A stretch of 64,000 bases of DNA, taken from positions 1-64,000 of the forward strand of contig CAZZCG010000007.1 in NCBI GenBank assembly GCA_964653145.1, read 5' to 3'. Shown one piece after another: positions 17,591-26,387 of this stretch. The notes under the pieces were generated by a model, which did no database searches, had not been told where the DNA came from, and was given only the letters and a program-made list of their open reading frames with translations. The translations under genes and the position numbers were made by a program. Source of the stretch: Pseudocalidococcus sp964653145. Lineage in GTDB: Bacteria; Cyanobacteriota; Cyanobacteriia; Thermosynechococcales; Thermosynechococcaceae. The stretch's first letter is position 1, and each line of letters opens with the position of its first letter.

Positions 17591-19354
17591 TTAGAGCTTG
17601 GATTGCATTTGATATTGCTGCCAAAGCCGTTGATAGAGGCCAGGAGTTTGAATAAGGTCTGAATGTTGCCCCATTTGGACAATTGTGCCCCGATCCATGA
17701 CTAAAACCCGATGGGCTAAGGCGGCGGCAGACAATTGGTGGGTAATAAAGAGGATGGTTTGGCGTTTGGGCTTGGCCTGGAGGCTTTGGAGAATTTGGGT
17801 TGCGGTTTGATTATCAACACTGGCGAGGGCATCATCGAGAACCAAAATTGGTGCATCCAAAAGTAGGGCGCGGGCAAGGGCGGTGCGTTGGCGTTGGCCC
17901 CCCGAAAGTGTAATCCCCCGTTCTCCCACAAGGGTTTCGTAGGTTTTGGGAAAGTTGAGGATTTCGCTGTGGATTTGGGCCTGGACGGCAGCCGTTTCAA
18001 TTTCAGCTAAGTCGGCCTGGGGATGCCCGTAGCGAATATTATTTTTCAGACTAGTGCTAAATAAAAAGCTTTCCTGGGGGACATAGGCTAGACAACCCCT
18101 TAAATCTGCTAGGCGAATTTCCGTCACATCCAGGCCATCCAGGAAAATTTGCCCTGGGGCGATATCCAACAACCGCGGTAAGGCATTGGCTAAGGTGGAT
18201 TTTCCCGAACCAATGGGGCCCACAACCGCCACAGTTTCTCCAGGCTCAATGGTGAAATTCACATCCTTGAGGGCCGGATAGCGGGCCTGGGGATAGGTGT
18301 AGCGCAGATGCTTAACGGCAATCTCTCCACGGACTTTTTCAGGAGGCAAAGGAATCGCCGTTGGCAAATCTTGAATTTGGGGCGACTCGCTGAGGATGGC
18401 TTGAATTCGGTCAACACTGACTTCCCCCCGCTGATAGGCCGTAATTGTAAATCCGAGCAAAGCCGTGGGAAAAATCAGCCGTTCAATGTAGAGGAGCAGG
18501 GCAACAAAGTCCCCAACTTGAATCGTATTGGCCGCAATCATTCGTCCGCCAAACCAAAGCAAAATCAGCAAACTTAAACTAACCATCCCCCCTAACATCG
18601 GAAAAATAGTATTTCGGGTTTTAGCTAGGTTGAGATTAGTGCCCAGGAGGTCTTGGTTGAGGAGGCTAAATTGACGTCGTTCATTTTCTTCTTGAGCATA
18701 GATTTTAATCACCGCCATCCCGCTCATATCTTCCTGAATCATGTCACTGAGATCCGCCAGGGCTTCCTGGGTTTCCAATTGCTCAGAGCGTAAACGGTTA
18801 CTGAAGCCTAGGACGAGCAGCAAAATTAAGGGGTACACCGAGATGGCTCCCAAACTCAAGCCGGGGTGAATGGCCAACATCACAGGCAATGTCAGGGCAT
18901 AGGCAAAAATCGTATTCACAAAGCTGAGTACGGCAAACCCAACTAAGCGGCGAATATTATCCACGTCACTGGTGGAGCGACTAATTAAATCCCCAGCGGA
19001 GTTGCGCGCAAAATAGGCCGGCTCCATTTTTAAAAGATGTTCAAAAATCTGTTGCTTCAGGTCAAACTCCACCTGTCGGCCCGTGCCAAACAGCCAAATC
19101 CGGGATGCCATCCGAATGCACCACATGACCGAAGCCAGGCCCAGTAAGATCAAAACGTAAAAAACGACGCGCTCAAACTCAAAGCGGTTCTGGAGTTCAT
19201 CAATGGCCTGACCAATTAGGAGGGGTAGATAGGTACCGATGACATTGACGACCAAGAGTGCCCCAATCCCCGCAAGCGTCACTTTCCAATGGGGGCGTAG
19301 ATAACTGAGAAGTTTTTGAAAGCGAGATGTTTGGCCTGGGGTGGAATATTTCAT
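17591..19354 (-). CDS. ABC exporter, fused permease and ATPase (MsbA/MDR type)
   Basis: Homodimeric half-transporter of about 587 residues: six-helix ABC_membrane domain (about 20-300) followed by an ATPase domain. Walker A is GPIGSGKST, the signature LSGGQRQR, and Walker B ILVLDDALASVD. The ATG at 19354 is chosen because conserved sequence (LLSYLRPHWK) starts there; an in-frame extension to 19471 is proline-rich and unlikely. Substrate is not evident; lipid, peptide or drug export are the usual roles of this group. Confidence 0.92.
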   Translation of the reverse strand: MKYSTPGQTSRFQKLLSYLRPHWKVTLAGIGALLVVNVIGTYLPLLIGQAIDELQNRFEFERVVFYVLILLGLASVMWCIRMASRIWLFGTGRQVEFDLKQQIFEHLLKMEPAYFARNSAGDLISRSTSDVDNIRRLVGFAVLSFVNTIFAYALTLPVMLAIHPGLSLGAISVYPLILLLVLGFSNRLRSEQLETQEALADLSDMIQEDMSGMAVIKIYAQEENERRQFSLLNQDLLGTNLNLAKTRNTIFPMLGGMVSLSLLILLWFGGRMIAANTIQVGDFVALLLYIERLIFPTALLGFTITAYQRGEVSVDRIQAILSESPQIQDLPTAIPLPPEKVRGEIAVKHLRYTYPQARYPALKDVNFTIEPGETVAVVGPIGSGKSTLANALPRLLDIAPGQIFLDGLDVTEIRLADLRGCLAYVPQESFLFSTSLKNNIRYGHPQADLAEIETAAVQAQIHSEILNFPKTYETLVGERGITLSGGQRQRTALARALLLDAPILVLDDALASVDNQTATQILQSLQAKPKRQTILFITHQLSAAALAHRVLVMDRGTIVQMGQHSDLIQTPGLYQRLWQQYQMQSKL

Positions 19355-19834
19355 GGAAATGATTGACCAGAAATTAGGGTCGGCAGGGGATGAGAGCTGA
19401 TGAGTTGTGATTCGGAGATGGGATTGCTGGCTGGGGTGACGAGGCCAGGCCGGGTAGAAAATCCTCCCCAAATGAATGGAACTCTCTCATTGTAAGGGTT
19501 TGAGCTTCTGGGGTAATCTCGACCAAGTTAGGCCCAGGCCAGATAAATTGAGAGCACAACCAAGGGCAGATAAGGCAGGAACAACTCTAAGTTTCTGAAT
19601 TTCCCCAGCAAGGTTCCAGATGCGGCAACTCAAGATGTTTCGTTAGGATCATCAAGAGAAGTTGTAAATGACAGCGAAAGAGCTTGGAGAAATCGGGCTG
19701 TCTGCAGAACAAATGTGTTAGAGCCGAATGTAACTAGAATAGTTTGTGTATGTCCAAGTTATTTGCAGCAGCTAAACCTATCGTCGTTATGCTGATAATT
19801 GTTAATGTAGGAGAGTCAAGAAATTTATTGATAG
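19355..19834. other. Intergenic stretch before GNAT gene
   Basis: 480 bases with no gene that can be supported. The part from about 19560 onward becomes AT-rich and lacks the CCAGGCC-type motif common elsewhere in the window. A TAGGAG element at 19808-19813 precedes the GNAT gene, but lies about 21 bases from its ATG. Confidence 0.5.
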
Positions 19835-20356
19835 ATGATTGATATTGTAGAAGCAGACCTCAGCTTATCTGCTCATGCAAAAGCTATGATCCAATTATTG
19901 GATGAGTATGCACTTGACCCAATGGGCGGTGGCAAAGGTCTATCCGATTACGTCAAGGCAAATCTTCCAGCAGAGCTTTCAAGGAGAAAATCGGCTCACG
20001 TCATTCTCGCATTTGTTGATTCTCAACCCGCAGGTCTTATTATTTGCTTAGAAGGGTTTTCTACATTTGCTTGCAAGCCATTGCTAAATATCCATGATGC
20101 CATTGTTGCTTTACCGTACCGTGGAAGAGGCTTGTCCAAACTTCTTTTACAGAAAGCAGAGGAGATCGCCCTGGATTTGGGCTGCTGTAAACTTACGCTA
20201 GAAGTTCTTGAAGGAAATCATGTTGCTCAATCAGCATACAAGTCGTTTGGATTCAGTGGCTATGAGCTAAATCCCAACATGGGCAAAGCATTATTCTGGG
20301 AAAAGCAATTAGGAGAGGTGTCTAATAGAGCCCAAAATCTAAGTATTATCGAGTGA
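19835..20356 (+). CDS. GNAT family N-acetyltransferase
   Basis: 173 residues. The acetyl-CoA pyrophosphate-binding motif A (RGRGLSKLLL, near residues 96-105) and the following LEVLEGNHVAQSAYKSFGF segment are typical of GNAT enzymes. The acceptor is unknown. Base composition is more AT-rich than the flanking genes and the local CCAGGCCTGG-type motif is absent. It is followed by gene debris, so arrival by transfer is plausible. Confidence 0.85.
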   Translation: MIDIVEADLSLSAHAKAMIQLLDEYALDPMGGGKGLSDYVKANLPAELSRRKSAHVILAFVDSQPAGLIICLEGFSTFACKPLLNIHDAIVALPYRGRGLSKLLLQKAEEIALDLGCCKLTLEVLEGNHVAQSAYKSFGFSGYELNPNMGKALFWEKQLGEVSNRAQNLSIIE

Positions 20357-20798
20357 TTCACGGAAGCATAACAAGCACTTGCACTCGGAACAGAGGCGTA
20401 CACTACCAGTTATGGTGCTAAAACAATTAGCGTCTGGTTAATCGTAAGCCGCTATGCAACTTCAAGACATCGATGAAGACACAACCGAAAATAAAAATCT
20501 TGTCTTGGATGTGATTTTCCATTCTAAGCAGACGCAATCAAAAAGTAAGGGATGAGTTACAATCCCAACTAGAGTCTTCTTTTTCGTTAGAGTTTGGGTT
20601 AATGCGGCGATAGGAAGTCCTTCTGGTTCTGGCAAATCTTCAAATTGCGCTGAAAGATTTTGGTTCTAAATCCCTGATGCTTTTTGGTTCTCTAGCTAGA
20701 GATGAAGCACAGGCAGATCGTAAAACCGAACGTGAACATTGGCGCTGTACCGTCACCAACTGCATTAAGTATCCAGGGATTGATGTTGCAAATATTAG
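20357..20798. other. Gene debris region after GNAT gene
   Basis: 442 bases with no intact gene. It opens with a GC-richer patch (about 20366-20416) that begins ATAACAAGCACTTGCACTCG, recalling recombination-site-like tails of mobile gene cassettes. Next comes a 33-codon frame at 20454 and the nucleotidyltransferase fragment listed separately. Composition and content suggest remnants of transferred toxin-antitoxin-type genes. Confidence 0.45.
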
Positions 20799-20811
20799 CT
20801 ATTCAGAATAA
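20614..20811 (+). pseudogene. Fragment of MNT-type nucleotidyltransferase
   Basis: After a stop at 20611-20613 this frame reads LANLQIALKDFGSKSLMLFG then SLARDEAQADR. That is the N-terminal helix and the GSxAR active-site strand of MntA-like minimal nucleotidyltransferases, the usual antitoxin partner of HEPN toxins. It has no start codon, and the following SDxDLLV metal-binding segment is missing: the frame continues into unrelated sequence and stops at 20811, inside the cruP 3' end. It is therefore a relic. Confidence 0.5.
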
Positions 20812-22358
20812 TCCTTACCAGAGCCATACTTCCAACTATTAAGCCTACTGGTCAGAGCATACTGATGTTCGGGTAAAAGATTGGCTAAAAAGGGTTTTAG
20901 ATGACTCCCAAGGCGATCACCCAAATCGTAGCCACCTAACAGAATAAAGTGTTGCAGCCAACTTAGCAGACTCGGGAAACCCACTTGCATAGAAATTTTA
21001 GAGACAAGAATTGGGTCTGCTAGCACCATGTTCCAGAGGGTCTGAGTCAGGGCGGGGAACTGCACCACATCTTGCAAAAACGGTTTAAGAATGGGATCGC
21101 CTAAATTATCCATAACAGCAAAGGTCACTGCTAAAAGTTCATTTACGGCTTCAGGGCTATAAATCCTTCCAATTTTGACCCGCATAGCTTCTTGGAAAAG
21201 CCAAGTGACAGAAAGGTTAGGCTGGTAGGGCTGTAACAAGCTTAAATCAGCGCGACTTAATAAGTTCCATTGCAATGCCATGTCAATTCCTTCCACTAAT
21301 CGGGGGAGATGTCGCATCAAAGCCCCAAATCCACCAAAACTCAACGGTGACTGACTCCCACTACTATCGCCCACCTGTAAAATTCGATTCCATGCTGTCT
21401 GTAACGGTGATCGCTGGTAGGAAGGAAAGAATCCGTACAAGGCTCGTAGAAGTTTGATTTCTTGAATATCTATATTTTGATACTTTGGTAAATAACTAAA
21501 ATATTCACGGAAAAGCTGCTTAAAACTGAGGCGATCGGGATGCAAATCCGCGTAGGTGAACATATAAGTCGTTCGACCATCCTTGGCGGGGAAAGCCTCC
21601 CAGAAATATTGACAGGCATTTTTAATCGGCGTAAAAGAATAGAACAAATCCCCATATTCTTGCTGGGGTAATCCTTGGGCACAGCTACCCACCACTAAAC
21701 AAATACCATCAGGGCGATTACCTTGCCTGGCCTGGGCAGCGATTGGTGAAAAATGACCCATCATATCCAGTAAAAGCCGAGCTTGAATCCTCTGACAAGT
21801 TAGCTGGGGATTGCTTCTAATATGAATCTCAACTCCATTAGGTTGCACAATGGCCTGGTGAAGTTCGGTTTGCTCTAAAGTACGACCACCCGCATTTAGG
21901 AATTTTTGCTTGAGTAAATCCAACAAAATAAGTGGACTTACCCCTAAATTCAACACATCCCGCACCCAAATATCTTTGCCGCCCTTAAAGCCAATGCGAC
22001 TCGGATTATATTCTGTGACGATGGTCGATTCTAATTCACTAGCAGTCAATAACTCTAATTCCAGTAAAATCTCTAATTCTTTTCGAGATATATTCCATTC
22101 CTGTACTCTTCCCTGTAAGATTCCTTTTTCAATTATGATTACCCGCCAACCGAGTTTTTGCAGAGCATAGGCAAGAATAATTCCTAGAGTTCCGCCGGCA
22201 ATCGCGACATCATAATTAATATCAACTAACTGACCAGAATTTTCTGTTATTAACTGGGGAAATGAGGGAGGGGATACGCGATAGTTAGTCCAAAACTGAT
22301 CAAACTGCTCTAGCTTATCCAAGGTTTGAGGTGGTAATTTTAAGAGGCTATCAGTCAT
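20799..22358 (-). CDS. cruP: FAD-dependent lycopene cyclase paralogue CruP
   Basis: 519 residues. A Rossmann dinucleotide-binding start is seen near residues 48-66 (DVAIAGGTLGIILAYAL), followed by an acidic beta-2 end (IIIEKG) and the conserved NISRKELE, GHFSPIAAQARQG, CQYFWEAFPAKDGRT and GDSSGSQSPLSFGGFGAL motifs of the CruA/CruP flavoproteins. CruA cyclises lycopene; CruP is a paralogue linked to limiting carotenoid epoxidation and oxidative stress in oxygenic phototrophs. Similarity and length fit CruP better than CruA. It is divergent from a DUF2358 gene across 89 bases, which includes one HIP1 site. Confidence 0.85.
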   Translation of the reverse strand: MTDSLLKLPPQTLDKLEQFDQFWTNYRVSPPSFPQLITENSGQLVDINYDVAIAGGTLGIILAYALQKLGWRVIIIEKGILQGRVQEWNISRKELEILLELELLTASELESTIVTEYNPSRIGFKGGKDIWVRDVLNLGVSPLILLDLLKQKFLNAGGRTLEQTELHQAIVQPNGVEIHIRSNPQLTCQRIQARLLLDMMGHFSPIAAQARQGNRPDGICLVVGSCAQGLPQQEYGDLFYSFTPIKNACQYFWEAFPAKDGRTTYMFTYADLHPDRLSFKQLFREYFSYLPKYQNIDIQEIKLLRALYGFFPSYQRSPLQTAWNRILQVGDSSGSQSPLSFGGFGALMRHLPRLVEGIDMALQWNLLSRADLSLLQPYQPNLSVTWLFQEAMRVKIGRIYSPEAVNELLAVTFAVMDNLGDPILKPFLQDVVQFPALTQTLWNMVLADPILVSKISMQVGFPSLLSWLQHFILLGGYDLGDRLGSHLKPFLANLLPEHQYALTSRLNSWKYGSGKDYSE

Positions 22359-22409
22359 GATTTATGGTGAAGGGAATCTGTGATAGCATTTTAACAAATT
22401 GCCACAGAT

Positions 22410-22417
22410 GCGATCGC
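22410..22417. repeat. HIP1 octamer GCGATCGC
   Basis: Single copy noticed of the highly iterated palindrome found hundreds of times in many cyanobacterial genomes. Its rarity here contrasts with the abundant CCAGGCCTGG palindrome. Confidence 0.9.
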
Positions 22418-22447
22418 CCCAGTATCTAGGTTAAATAAAGTAAACGT

Positions 22448-22825
22448 ATGAATCTGATCGAAGTTGTAAAGCAAGACTACAGTAGATTTCCCCAGGCCCA
22501 GTCCTACGAGATTTATGCCTCTAATGTTTATTTTAAAGACCCCGTTTACGAGTTTCGAGGATTAGATAAATATCAAAAGATGATTGGGTTTATTACCTAC
22601 TGGTTTTCTAACCTCAAATTGGAACTCCATGACATTCATCAAATAGATGCAGTTATTCATACCCAATGGACAATGAGTTGGAATGCTCCTCTACCTTGGC
22701 AACCCCGAATTTCTGTTACAGGTCGCAGTGAGTTAGAGGTCAATGCTGAGGGCTTGATTACTTCTCACATCGACTATTGGGAATGTACACGGTTAGATGT
22801 AGTAAAACAACACTTTAAATTTTAG
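22448..22825 (+). CDS. DUF2358 (NTF2-like) protein
   Basis: 125 residues matching the small DUF2358 family of cyanobacteria and plastids, with an NTF2-like alpha/beta cone fold suggested by the FKDPVYEFRGLDKYQKM and final HIDYWECTRLD stretches. Function is not known. It shares a short intergenic region with cruP and is transcribed away from it. AT-rich DNA of about 130 bases follows its stop. Confidence 0.82.
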   Translation: MNLIEVVKQDYSRFPQAQSYEIYASNVYFKDPVYEFRGLDKYQKMIGFITYWFSNLKLELHDIHQIDAVIHTQWTMSWNAPLPWQPRISVTGRSELEVNAEGLITSHIDYWECTRLDVVKQHFKF

Positions 22826-22959
22826 GTTCCAAAGATACAACTAACATCCAATAAATTAGCTTTATCAACAACTATCTTATTAAAAATTTTAGTAAAAACT
22901 CATCAAAAACTTGAACAAAAATCCTTAAAAAGAGGCTGATTCTCAAAGGATTAAAAATA

Positions 22960-23085
22960 ATGAGTAAATTCTCCAAATACAACCTCAAACATCTATGGCA
23001 AATGGTGATGATCGATTACTCTCACAAACTAAGACAGACCACCATATCCGAGTTAGTTCATTTAGTAATTACTGATGGAGAGTAA
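22960..23085 (+). CDS. Possible 41-residue leader ORF overlapping hemW start
   Basis: ATG at 22960 with an AAAGGA element about ten bases upstream opens a 41-codon frame that ends in TAA at 23083-23085, eleven bases inside hemW. The overlap would allow translational coupling. The product is basic and hydrophobic with no recognised family, and the surrounding DNA is AT-rich, so this may be chance. Confidence 0.25.
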   Translation: MSKFSKYNLKHLWQMVMIDYSHKLRQTTISELVHLVITDGE

Positions 23086-24262
23086 AGGTCAGTCCTTGGT
23101 TAAACCCTGTGCGGCTTATATCCATATTCCCTTTTGTCGGCGGCGGTGTTTTTATTGTGATTTTCCCATTTCAGTGATTGGGGAACGGGCCTATGGCGAA
23201 ACAGCCCCGGCAATTAACCAATACGTAGCAGCATTACACCAAGAGATTCAGTTAACACCCAAAGATAGTTTACCGCTAAAAACAATCTTCTTTGGTGGCG
23301 GCACTCCTTCGTTATTATCCCCAGGCCAAGTCAGGCAAATCCTCGATCAACTCGACGAAAAAATTGGGATTGCTCGGGATGTAGAAATTTCCTTAGAGGT
23401 GGATCCGGGGACATTTTCCCAAGCTCAAATTCAAGGCTATCGAGATAGTGGCGTGACGCGCTTGAGTTTGGGAGTACAGGCGTTTCAAGATCAGCTTCTC
23501 CAAGCCTGTGGGCGGTTTCATCGAGTTCCAGATATTCAACAGGCCGTGACGATGATTCAAGAGATTGGCTTTGAAAATTGGAGCTTAGATTTAATTTCTG
23601 GCTTACCGGGACAAACTCTGGGGGATTGGCAGGATTCCTTGATCTCAGCGATTGAACTGAATCCAACCCATATGTCCGCCTATGACTTAGTGTTAGAACC
23701 AACCACAGTATTTGGTAAAAAATTCCGGCCTGGGCAAACACCCCTTCCAGACGATGACACCACTGCCGAAATGTATCTGTTAGCGGATCAAATCCTCACC
23801 ACGGCTGGATATGACCATTATGAAATTTCCAACTACGCCAGGCCGGGATTTCGCTGTCAGCATAATCAGGTTTATTGGCGAAATGAATCCTATTATGGCT
23901 TTGGCCTGGGGGCAACCAGTTATTTAGACAATCGCCGGTTCAGCCGTCCGAAAACCAGAGCAACTTATTACCAATGGTTAGAGACATTACCTGATGGCTT
24001 AGAAGCAGTTGAACCGACTAGTTTATTAGATCGCTGGCTGGAAACCTTGATGTTGGGATTGCGCTTAAAAGATGGGATTGATTTGAAGCAGTTAGAGCAG
24101 GAGTTTCCTGGGGCCTGGGTGGAAAAACTCATTCACTTAGTTGACCATGAACCAAACCTCATCAGGCTCAAGGATCAGATTTCTTTGAAAATTCCCCAGG
24201 GCTTTCTCTTCTCAAATCAGGTTTTAGGAAAAATTTGGAATATTTTTGATGACCCAGTTTAA
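23075..24262 (+). CDS. hemW: HemW-type radical SAM protein (heme chaperone)
   Basis: 395 residues. The radical-SAM cluster motif CxxxCxxC with an additional Cys is seen in PFCRRRCFYCDF near residues 20-31, followed by FFGGGTPSLL and the HemW-type C-terminal region (RLKDGIDL). Long annotated as oxygen-independent coproporphyrinogen oxidase (HemN-like), but proteins of this length with this motif are HemW, which binds and delivers heme. Its stop overlaps gltS tail to tail by four bases. Confidence 0.93.
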   Translation: MESKGQSLVKPCAAYIHIPFCRRRCFYCDFPISVIGERAYGETAPAINQYVAALHQEIQLTPKDSLPLKTIFFGGGTPSLLSPGQVRQILDQLDEKIGIARDVEISLEVDPGTFSQAQIQGYRDSGVTRLSLGVQAFQDQLLQACGRFHRVPDIQQAVTMIQEIGFENWSLDLISGLPGQTLGDWQDSLISAIELNPTHMSAYDLVLEPTTVFGKKFRPGQTPLPDDDTTAEMYLLADQILTTAGYDHYEISNYARPGFRCQHNQVYWRNESYYGFGLGATSYLDNRRFSRPKTRATYYQWLETLPDGLEAVEPTSLLDRWLETLMLGLRLKDGIDLKQLEQEFPGAWVEKLIHLVDHEPNLIRLKDQISLKIPQGFLFSNQVLGKIWNIFDDPV

Positions 24263-25464
24263 GTCACCCAATTGAGAAAATTCTGGATCACAAAGGCATT
24301 CACAATATCGACAAAAAATGCCCCCACTAACGGCAAAATGATGAAGGCCTGGGGAGAAGCTCCAAATCGCTCTGTAACCGCAGTCATATTGGCTATGGCC
24401 GTGGGAGTTGCCCCTAACGCCAAACCAGCATAACCCGCGGCAATCACCGCCCCATTGTAGTTGTGCCCCATCAAGGGAAAAACAACAAAAATTGCATAGA
24501 GAATGATCATCATAAACTGCACCAACAGGATCATAGTCACCGGCCCCGCCACACCCGCCAAAGTCCACAGTTGCAAACTCATGAGCGAAATCGCCAAAAA
24601 TAGTCCTAGGCTGACATCGGCAATCAGGGCTAAAGAAGGTGTGTCCGTGGGCCAGGCCAGGTGCTTAAACCAGTGGGGAATCGTATTAGTCAAAATAATC
24701 CCCGCAAACAAACAGGCCACAAATAGGGGCAGTTTCAATCCCAGGGCATCGGTGATCAGGTTAATTTGCAATCCCAGGCCAATGGCAAGACCGATCACAA
24801 AAACTGAGTTGAGCATCGTGTTGTAGTTAATTTGCACTCCAGTTTGATCCTCGCGAATCCCAATGGATAGTTCAGCGGTGGCATCTTCGGATTTGAGTTT
24901 ATGGCGTTTAATTAAAAAGCGAGCAATTGGCCCCCCAATCACCCCCCCTAAAACCAAGCCAAAGGTGGCACTGGCAATCCCAATTTCCGAAGCATTTTCC
25001 AGGCCATACCGTTGAAAAATTGGGGCCCAGGCAATCGTGGTTCCATGGCCGCCACTGAGGGAAACTGAACCAGCCAGAATACCAATTGGCAACTCAATGC
25101 CCAGGATTCGGGCCACAGAAACCCCCGCCAGATTTTGGAGAAAAATATAGACAATTGCAATGCCAAGCAAAATCAGGAGGGGTTTGCCGCCCTTGAGGAG
25201 CATATTGAGTTTTGCTGACAGGCCAATGGTGGTAAAAAAGACCACTAAGAGCACATCTCGAATGTCTAAGTTAAAGTCCACTTGCACCCGAAACAGACTG
25301 TAAATAATTCCAAAAATTAAGGAAGCAATGAGTCCGCCTGAGACCGCTTCAGGGATGTTGTATTCTCGTAAAAAGCGAATCTTTCCAGTGAGATATTTGC
25401 CAAAGTAGAGCACCAGAATTGCAATCACAATCGTTTGACGAATATCGAGTTGGACTTGATGCAT
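24259..25464 (-). CDS. gltS: Sodium/glutamate symporter GltS
   Basis: About 401 residues with ten or more membrane helices in two inverted halves. Family marks include LSGGHGTTIAW (about residue 136), the matching reentrant-loop region near the C-terminus (GLALGATPTAIANM), and a hydrophilic loop around residues 180-205. Imports glutamate with Na+. The ATG at 25464 aligns best with the family N-terminus; a GTG at 25485 is possible. Confidence 0.92.
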   Translation of the reverse strand: MHQVQLDIRQTIVIAILVLYFGKYLTGKIRFLREYNIPEAVSGGLIASLIFGIIYSLFRVQVDFNLDIRDVLLVVFFTTIGLSAKLNMLLKGGKPLLILLGIAIVYIFLQNLAGVSVARILGIELPIGILAGSVSLSGGHGTTIAWAPIFQRYGLENASEIGIASATFGLVLGGVIGGPIARFLIKRHKLKSEDATAELSIGIREDQTGVQINYNTMLNSVFVIGLAIGLGLQINLITDALGLKLPLFVACLFAGIILTNTIPHWFKHLAWPTDTPSLALIADVSLGLFLAISLMSLQLWTLAGVAGPVTMILLVQFMMIILYAIFVVFPLMGHNYNGAVIAAGYAGLALGATPTAIANMTAVTERFGASPQAFIILPLVGAFFVDIVNAFVIQNFLNWVT

Positions 25465-25568
25465 GCTCTTGAGCAAACTCCACACCTGGGACTGTTCCTA
25501 GGGTAGCGTCATTCCGCAAACCGCCTTGGACTCTCCATACTGGCAATAGGTCAATCCTGAGGGAAAAC

Positions 25569-26378
25569 ATGGGACTGGAGCTGTATTTATTTCTAATTGC
25601 TGGGGGCCTGGTGGCGGGGATGTTGGCCGGGTTGCTGGGCATTGGTGGCGGTGTGATTATGGTGCCGTTACTGGTGTCGATGGGCTTTCAACCGGTGGTG
25701 GCGGTGGGCACAAGTACTCTGGCAATTATCATTACGGCGGTGGCGGGAACAATTCAAAATGCCCGCATGGGTTATGGGCAACTGTCAAAAATCCTTGGCC
25801 TGGGGTTGCCGGCTGCAGTCTTAGCGCCCTTGGGATCGATACTGGCGTCCCAATTACCGGATCGTTGGTTGTTGATCGCCTTTGCCCTGATGCTGTTGTC
25901 AAATATTTACCTCATGCACTTACGCAGCAACCTTAAAGAACAACCGGAAGCCACTCCTGACTCTTCAACCCAGGCCCCAGTCACCTCGAATCAGCGTCTC
26001 AAACATTTCGGCAGCGTAATTTTGATTGGCGGCATTGCCGGATTAATGGCCGGATTATTTGGCATTGGGGGTGGGGTAATTATGGTGGCACTACAGGTCT
26101 TACTCTTAGGGGATAAAATCAAGCCAGCGATCCAAACCAGCCTGGGGGTGATCATCATTACGGCGGTGGCAGCAACCATTGGCCATGGCGTGCAGGGTAA
26201 CGTGGCGTTTATGCCAGGCATGATTCTGGGCCTGGGGGGTGTGGTGGCGACCCAATTTAGCACGCGGTTGTTGCCCCGGTTATCGAATCAGGTGGTGATC
26301 ACCCTCTTTAATACGTTTATGTTGGTGATGTCCGCCTATATCTTTTTCCAGGCCCTGACCCTAAAACCCCAGCCATAA
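25569..26378 (+). CDS. TauE/SafE family permease, long form
   Basis: 269 residues with about eight membrane helices. The two halves each carry the same motif, GIGGGVIMVP near residue 25 and GIGGGVIMVA near residue 167, showing the internal duplication typical of TauE/SafE. Members export sulfite or small organosulfur anions; substrate here is unknown. It ends nine bases before the stop of the convergent sugar dehydrogenase gene. A second, divergent family member is at 33020-33775. Confidence 0.9.
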   Translation: MGLELYLFLIAGGLVAGMLAGLLGIGGGVIMVPLLVSMGFQPVVAVGTSTLAIIITAVAGTIQNARMGYGQLSKILGLGLPAAVLAPLGSILASQLPDRWLLIAFALMLLSNIYLMHLRSNLKEQPEATPDSSTQAPVTSNQRLKHFGSVILIGGIAGLMAGLFGIGGGVIMVALQVLLLGDKIKPAIQTSLGVIIITAVAATIGHGVQGNVAFMPGMILGLGGVVATQFSTRLLPRLSNQVVITLFNTFMLVMSAYIFFQALTLKPQP

Positions 26379-26387
26379 AACTGAAAC

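Noticed and set aside
20454..20555. 33-codon frame MQLQDIDED...
   Set aside because: Short, no recognised family, lies in debris; not strong enough for a CDS.
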